Assembly: GCA_003427395.1 (NCBI GenBank)
Contig: BFEA01000103.1
Location: forward strand, 3,043,397 to 3,065,119
Direction: 5' to 3'
From: Chara braunii
Taxonomy: Eukaryota; Streptophyta; Charophyceae; Charales; Characeae
DNA: 21,723 bases
Part shown: in pieces, positions 17,786-21,723 of the stretch
Layout of the letters: the number at the start of each line of letters is the position of its first letter
Numbering within the stretch: the first letter of the stretch is position 1
Program-made: the position numbers and the translations under genes
Notes under the pieces: model-generated
Told to the model about the DNA's origin: nothing
What the model saw: only the letters and a program-made list of their open reading frames with translations
The model's database searches: none

Positions 17786-17826
17786 CCGCACACGTGTCAA
17801 ATCAGGTTGTCCTGATTCACGTGCGG
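17786..17826. other. Stem-loop next to the primer-binding site
   Basis: AATCAGG (17800-17806) pairs with CCTGATT (17811-17817) around TTGT. The pairing extends outward as CCGCAC...GTG with CAC...GTGCGG, with two small bulges. It starts two bases from the primer-binding site. Leader hairpins near this site serve in packaging, dimerisation or priming in retroelements; such a role here is inference. Confidence 0.6.
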
Positions 17827-17827
17827 T

Positions 17828-17839
17828 GTTCCGATACCA
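17828..17839 (-). promoter_or_regulatory. Primer-binding site, initiator-Met tRNA type
   Basis: The minus strand reads TGGTATCGGAAC, sharing its first ten bases with the site at 14285-14296 and two mismatches from the plant initiator-Met site. It is separated by GT from the inner end of the candidate LTR at 17842. Confidence 0.6.
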
Positions 17840-18538
17840 ACTGTTACATGCCCAGTTGGGGATGTACATATATAACCGAGGATCCGCAATGTGATAAAAA
17901 GGACTGAATGGAAAATGCAGTGCAAGTAGAATCTCAACAAGCAGTGTGCATTCCGATGATTACAAGAATGATGCTTTATAGCACAGTGGAAGACTTAGAT
18001 ACAAGTCCTGACCTGACCGGGACTGACCTCCTTCACGTAGTACAAGATAGCGCAACAGAAAGCTAGAATACCAATGACGAACCCACTCAATGTTGCAATG
18101 CAGACTAAACATACATCATCTTCATCACACGGTGTGAAGGGAGGCTGATGCTACACATAGGAAGAATGCGCCAGGTCCAAATCATGCACACACGAAGAGG
18201 AGGGAAACAAACGAAGAAGGAGGGGGGAAGATGAGAATGTCATCAACACCAAGTCTTCGTTACAAGTCTCAGATAACCCCTCGTCAAAATGTCTGAAGCC
18301 CAACATCGAGTTTGGATCCAAATGTCACCAAGCTCTCTCCCGTAGTCTGTTGACGCAGTAAAGTCAGATAGCGAGAGGGTGAGAGGGAGATAGTGGACTG
18401 AGAAGAGGAAGAAGAGGAACTCTTTCTCTCTCTCACGTGCCAGGTACTAACCTGTGAAGTTGGCGTTGTGCTGTAGGTACCTCGAAGACGAAGCTGGAGC
18501 TATGGCCCTGCAGGTAAGTCTCCCTGGCCTCCGCCTGA

Positions 18539-18555
18539 TCTCTCTCTCTCTCTCT
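18539..18555. repeat. (TC)n microsatellite
   Basis: Uninterrupted TC dinucleotides. They follow a consensus-like donor CAG|GTAAGT at 18511-18519 and end in TAG, but the implied intron (44 bp) is too short to call. Confidence 0.9.
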
Positions 18556-18577
18556 AGTACTGCTCTAGCTCCTATGA

Positions 18578-18697
18578 CGCCCAACACTGAAGACTACTGT
18601 TAACGCTACTAGCGCCCAACGCTGAAGACTACTGCTAGCGCTACTACTACTCAGGCAGTGCTCCTATAGAGTGCTGTTGCCGAACCCTGAAGACTAC
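18578..18697. repeat. Short tandem repeat, ~35 bp unit
   Basis: CGCCCAAC(A/G)CTGAAGACTACTG occurs at 18578 and 18613. A degenerate third copy (CCGAACCCTGAAGACTAC) is at 18680. GCTACTA links the first two. Confidence 0.8.
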
Positions 18698-18751
18698 CTC
18701 CTGCCTCCTGAACTGCAGCTGAAGTGCCTGGGAAGTACCTAGGAACTACCT

Positions 18752-18805
18752 GCAGCCTGCAGGGCGGGCCAGTCTGATATAGCGCTGGCCCGTCCAGGAG
18801 GCTGC
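18752..18805. repeat. 54-nt hairpin
   Basis: GCAGCCT 18752-18758 pairs with AGGCTGC 18799-18805, and GGGCGGGCCAG 18762-18772 pairs with CTGGCCCGTCC 18785-18795 (one G-T pair), loop 12 nt. The inner junction has three unpaired bases on each side. Confidence 0.8.
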
Positions 18806-18908
18806 TCTTGCCAATGCCAAAACGTGCCAGACCCTGGGGTTGAAGCTCAAACAAAGGTTGTCTTGAAAAATAGGCCAAAAATGGTTTGAGCGAAAACCCT
18901 GGTCTGGT

Positions 18909-19083
18909 GCCTGAGTTTCAGGGCAGGTCGATCTTATGAGGGCCTGAAAATGGCCCTCAGTTTCAGGCTGAAAAGACTCAGGGCCGCAAAGGCCCTGATT
19001 TAGGCTGAAACGACACAGGGCCTGTAGGCCCTTGTTTTCTGGTTTTCGGGCTGAAAACGACACGGGCCTGAAAATGGCCCGTG
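18909..19083. repeat. Tandem array of hairpins with changing paired arms
   Basis: Four stem-loops follow each other: TGAGGGCC/GGCCCTCA (18937-18944, 18952-18959); TCAGGGCC/GGCCCTGA (18978-18985, 18991-18998); AGGGCC/GGCCCT (19017-19022, 19027-19032); CACGGGCC/GGCCCGTG (19061-19068, 19076-19083). A possible earlier one, TGCCTGA...TCAGGGCA, sits at 18909-18925. Loops of the first and last are the same (TGAAAAT). Between them a conserved linker TTTCAGGCTGAAAAGAC, or a variant, recurs and is itself palindromic (TTTCAG-G-CTGAAA). The outer base pairs of the stems differ but remain complementary. Confidence 0.85.
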
Positions 19084-19111
19084 CAGCCTGTTGCAAGCGC
19101 AACATGTAACA

Positions 19112-19690
19112 CTGGGCTATGGTATGCTCTGCGTTCCATCCTTCCTTGTATCTTACAGCCTTACCCAGGCGTTGTATGTAAGTGTAAGTGAAAGTGAGTG
19201 TAGGTTAGTGTACAGTGAGTTGTTTCTATTGTCCATTGTGTCCATTGTGTATATTACAACCTTGTGTAGGCATGGATGCTGTAAGTTGTGAAGTGAGATT
19301 TGAGATTTGAGATTTGAGATTTGTGGGTTGTGAGTTGTGAGTTGTGAGTTATGAGTTGCAGTAGTTGTGAGGTCTTTATGTCTTTATGTTCGTGTATGTC
19401 TGTTAGTGAGAATGTATAATGTATAAGGTGTAAGAGTATAGATTGTGCTTCCATGTTAGAGGTCGTGCCTATGATATGTCATTTTGTCTGTTATGCATGT
19501 CACAACCTTGGAGAGGCATGCTGCGTGCATTTGTGTGAAATAAAATGTGCTTGCATTTGTATAGTGGAGATTTGTCAGTTGTGGATTGTGAGTTGCGGTG
19601 GATATGAGCAGTGTGTGTATGTGCGTATGTGCAAATCGGTGTAGGGGTGTAAGTTGTGAGTATCTCTCTACAGGATTGATTGGGCTGGCT
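19112..19690. repeat. G/T-rich region with heptamer repeats
   Basis: Strongly biased to G and T on the plus strand. GAGATTT is repeated four times at 19295-19322, followed by three to four GTTGTGA units at 19327-19357. A motif like ACAACCTTGTGTAGGCATG recurs near 19256 and 19501, and a weak version near 19156, so larger degenerate duplications are present. No gene is seen. TCTCTCTACAG at 19663-19673 looks like a splice acceptor but has no partner. Confidence 0.7.
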
Positions 19691-20071
19691 GCCTCCTATA
19701 GTCAGTTCACCATCAACAACAAAGTAGTAATAACAACAGTGTACACAGTGAATAACCTAACAACCAACAACAGTAACAACAACTATACAACGGTAGGAAT
19801 GCAAAAAATAGGTCCACCTATGAGACTTGGAGTGAAACGTCTATGCCTAGCGCCTGAGGCACCTGGCGGCAAGGCTCGCTCGAATATGCTTTGATCAGGG
19901 CTGAGTGGGGTGTGCGGGGCTCAGCTTAGCCCTGGTACCTGCAACCACTGTCTGGTCAAGTCACCCCCAGACTGGAGGGTGACGATCCTAAGTGGTAGAC
20001 ACTGAGGTAGGACATCGGGACTAGGAGTGCGCGGGGAAGAAATTACGAGAGTATCACACACAGGTGCCGTT
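19691..20071. other. No gene recognised; CAA-rich start
   Basis: 19706-19790 is rich in CAA and AAC triplets. The rest is of mixed composition with no motif that I can identify. Confidence 0.5.
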
Positions 20072-20140
20072 TGTGATTGTTGCTCAAATGGTAGAGTCTT
20101 CAGGTCACATGTCATAGATCATGGGTTCGAGTCTGGCTTG
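20072..20140 (+). other. tRNA-like sequence, possibly the head of a SINE
   Basis: TGCTCAAATGGTAGAGT (20081-20097) fits an A box and D arm, and GGGTTCGAGTCTGG (20123-20136) fits a B box and T arm; the spacing between them is normal for a tRNA. The acceptor and anticodon stems do not pair well, and no CCA or clean 3' end follows. It is therefore either a decayed tRNA pseudogene or the pol III promoter head of a tRNA-derived SINE. No A tail or second copy was found in the window. Confidence 0.45.
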
Positions 20141-20217
20141 GGACTTTGGGGGGGTTCTTGTCCAGCTTTGCCTGTCATCTCTTCAACGAACACATAGCTC
20201 CCTCTACACAGTACTGC

Positions 20218-20355
20218 ACATATCTGGCCTTTGGGCATATACAGCTCGCTGTACAGTTACACAAAGCACATATAGCCTTCGGTCAGACACAAACATGGAT
20301 CGTGAATATATACACATAGCCTTTGGGCTCATACAAACATACATAGCCTTTGGGC
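20218..20355. repeat. Degenerate repeats of ACATAGCCTTTGGGC
   Basis: Versions: TATCTGGCCTTTGGGCATA (from 20220), CATATAGCCTTCGGTCAGA (from 20269), CACATAGCCTTTGGGCTCA (from 20313) and TACATAGCCTTTGGGCACA (from 20340). Each has GCC-TTTG-GGC or a near-variant, a minimal hairpin. Confidence 0.65.
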
Positions 20356-20570
20356 ACACATATATACACAACTATGATACCAGGCTGGGGGGGTCTACCA
20401 GGTACACGACGGGGTCTACTCACGCATGGCTTAGCTGTAGGGTAGGGTAGAGATATAAGTCACTCGAGCTAGTCTGAGTTCCACCTAGCCTTGGGTAAGT
20501 TAGGGGAAGGACGGTAAGATGTGTTTGTGGGCGCCGGCTTGCCTTGCTTAGGTACTCCTGCTGGGTATAC

Positions 20571-20890
20571 TTTTTTTTTTTTTCTTTTTTTTTTTCTTTT
20601 TTTTTTTTTTTAAACGCCCGTCGGCGTGCTATACAAGCAGTCACCACTAGCACCATAGGGGGGCGGCTCCATCTATTGGTGGGGAGCAGCACCTCCTGGT
20701 CCAGCATCCCTTGTACAAAATCACATCCATATTGGAACTCTTGCAGTTGTCTGCTAGCATTGATTGCCCTGGAAGCCCGGGGGATTGATTGAGCACGATG
20801 CCTTCCTTTTAAGCTACCTACTAGTCGATCGATTTAGTGACCAGGACCTGGGTAACCGTCTTCCCAGTAGTGTCTTAGGTGGACCGACCT
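20571..20890 (-). mobile_element. LINE copy C: 3' UTR only, with A tail
   Basis: Minus-strand copy with no coding part. Its tail is seen as Ts at 20571-20611 (with Cs at 20584 and 20596). It matches the 3' UTR of copy A along its length, for example CCTGGAAGCCC, TCGATTTA, ACCTGGGTA and AGTGTCTTAGGTGGACCG on the plus strand. Stem-loop II is present (GCTCC 20666-20670, GGAGC 20683-20687). Stem-loop III has different sequence but the same form: CGCCC 20615-20619 with GGGCG 20661-20665 and GTGCTA 20626-20631 with TAGCAC 20648-20653. Stem-loop I is reduced by a short deletion. An extreme 5' truncation is usual for LINEs; a SINE borrowing the LINE 3' end is the alternative. Confidence 0.75.
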
Positions 20891-20899
20891 GATACTAAC

Positions 20900-20991
20900 G
20901 ATAAGGTAGGATGGATCAGGAAAAAACTCACAACCCTCAAAGGATCTGAAGAGGGCGCACGTGATTTCTTCCTGATCCAGCCTATCTCATC
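20900..20991. ncRNA. 92-nt foldback, pre-miRNA-like
   Basis: Bases 20900-20931 pair with 20961-20991: about 27 of 32 positions match, with TGGATCAGGAA against TTCCTGATCCA as the longest perfect part. CCCTC 20934-20938 pairs with GAGGG 20951-20955 further in. The size and nearly continuous pairing resemble a plant miRNA precursor or a small foldback transposon. Expression cannot be judged from sequence, and the direction is unknown. Confidence 0.4.
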
Positions 20992-21369
20992 AACGGTAGT
21001 CACGATAATCTGCATGTTTGATTCGGACAAAAGGATTATGGACACATGGCGGAGCATACCCTGTGGGCGCTCAAAGGTCAGAATTTTCCACTGGTCTTCT
21101 CCAACTATGAATCCCCCTCGGCGGCGGCCATCCGCGGCCGAATCCGCGGACGCGGCCAGTTCGCGGACCCTGCGGACGTGTCCGCGCGTCCACGCGGCTT
21201 TGGAGCCACGTGGCGGTCGCGACAGAGACACTTTCGAAAATCTAGAGACGCCACGTGGCGTCGCATCCCCGGCCCCACCCCACCCCACCAAAAAAAACTG
21301 AAAAAGATCAACTTTTGGATGGGGGGGTATGGGCGAAATCGAACGAAATTGGGAAAAAAAAACAAAAAC
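20992..21369. other. GC-rich stretch, no gene recognised
   Basis: 21110-21270 is GC-rich with many CCGCGG-like and GCGGAC motifs. The palindrome GCCACGTGGC, containing the G-box core CACGTG, occurs twice (21205-21214 and 21250-21259). Long open frames on both strands here reflect base composition; none shows a known motif. Confidence 0.5.
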
Positions 21370-21423
21370 ACTTTTTTTCCCCCATTGATTGATTGATTAG
21401 TTTCGTCGATTTTTTTTTTTCCG

Positions 21424-21481
<58 letters not shown>

Positions 21482-21681
21482 AATTGACTGGTGGGGGAGG
21501 GGTCTTCCCCCCCGCAATTAATTGATTGATTGATTGATTGATTTCTTTATTTCTTTATTCCGAAATTATTCGATCCTTTTTTTTTTTTTTTTTTTTGATT
21601 GATTGATTGATTGATTGGTTGGTGGGGGAGGGGTCGCCCCACACACGGCGCGCAAACACACTCGCAGCACACGCGCGTGCG

Positions 21682-21723
<42 letters not shown>
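21370..21723. repeat. Simple-sequence block: (ATTG)n, poly-T, (CA)n
   Basis: ATTG/TTGA repeats at about 21384-21398, 21424-21485, 21519-21543 and 21597-21620, with T runs between. GGTGGGGGAGGGGTC occurs twice (from 21490 and 21622), so the block has been duplicated. A CA dinucleotide run from about 21685 reaches the window end. Confidence 0.9.

Larger units (their letters stand above)
17842..19111 (-). mobile_element. Candidate LTR (1270 bp), 5' LTR of a minus-strand element
   Basis: Ends are a 9-bp perfect inverted repeat with TG...CA termini: TGTTACATG at 17842-17850 and CATGTAACA at 19103-19111. The inner end abuts the primer-binding site on the side expected for a minus-strand element, so two independent signals agree. 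Contents: a (TC)n tract 18539-18555, a 35-bp tandem repeat from 18578, a long hairpin 18752-18805, and a hairpin array 18909-19083 that falls in the first 200 bases of the LTR (U3 side). No partner LTR or target duplication is visible in the window, and the body is replaced on its left by LINE B. Alternative: chance inverted repeat around unrelated DNA. Confidence 0.55.

Noticed and set aside
18514-18557. Intron with consensus donor CAGGTAAGT and TC-rich acceptor
   Set aside because: 44 bp is too short, and the pyrimidine run is a plain microsatellite; no coding exons flank it.
20571-20611. T run as a transcription terminator
   Set aside because: It is the complement of the LINE copy C A tail.
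20875-21396. Overlapping 116-140-residue open frames on both strands
   Set aside because: They mirror each other across a foldback and a GC-rich stretch and show no domain; composition explains them.

Overview
This window looks like repeat-rich nuclear DNA from a eukaryote. No intact cellular gene, operon, rRNA gene or CRISPR array is visible. Almost everything recognisable is decayed transposon sequence: two Ty3-type LTR retrotransposons, three copies of one LINE family, a short DNA transposon with 8-bp target duplications, two likely LTRs next to tRNA-type primer-binding sites, and simple repeats. The mix would fit a plant or streptophyte alga (a charophyte such as Chara would be a reasonable guess), but that is inference; nothing in the window fixes the species. 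A few scattered N bases lie inside the retrotransposon and LINE remains.

Layout. 1-485: four degenerate tandem copies of a ~120-bp unit that can fold back. 771-1437: eight short hairpins sharing a 20-nt core, most with self-complementary arms that differ from copy to copy. 1670-1992 (-): a possible gag-like exon. 2136-6290 (-): Ty3-type element 1 (protease, RT, RNase H, integrase), held in nearly one frame but broken by six stop codons. 6291-10180 (-): Ty3-type element 2 (gag, protease, RT, RNase H, integrase), with the RT core deleted and its integrase end joined in frame to element 1. 10181-11309: no gene recognised. 11318-14241 (-): LINE copy A, interrupted at 12722-13206 by a hAT-like non-autonomous element. 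14285-14803: a primer-binding site and candidate LTR. 14891-15249: a hairpin-rich stretch. About 15256-17489 (+): LINE copy B, head-to-head with A. 17786-19111: stem-loop, primer-binding site and a 1.27-kb candidate LTR that carries a second hairpin array. 19112-20070: G/T-rich heptamer repeats and CAA-rich DNA. 20072-20140: tRNA-like sequence. 20571-20890 (-): 3' end of a third LINE copy. 20900-20991: a long foldback. 21370-21723: ATTG, poly-T and CA repeats.

The most interesting signal is structural rather than coding. At several unrelated places (1-485, 771-1437, 14891-15249, 18752-19083, 20218-20355, and the 3' ends of the LINE copies) short hairpins are found in series. In the clearest arrays the loop or core is conserved while the two arms change together and stay complementary. 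That is the pattern expected of selected RNA structure, or of a repeated hairpin-templated copying process. The LINE 3' ends add a stem-loop shared by three copies and a further one that differs in sequence but still pairs.
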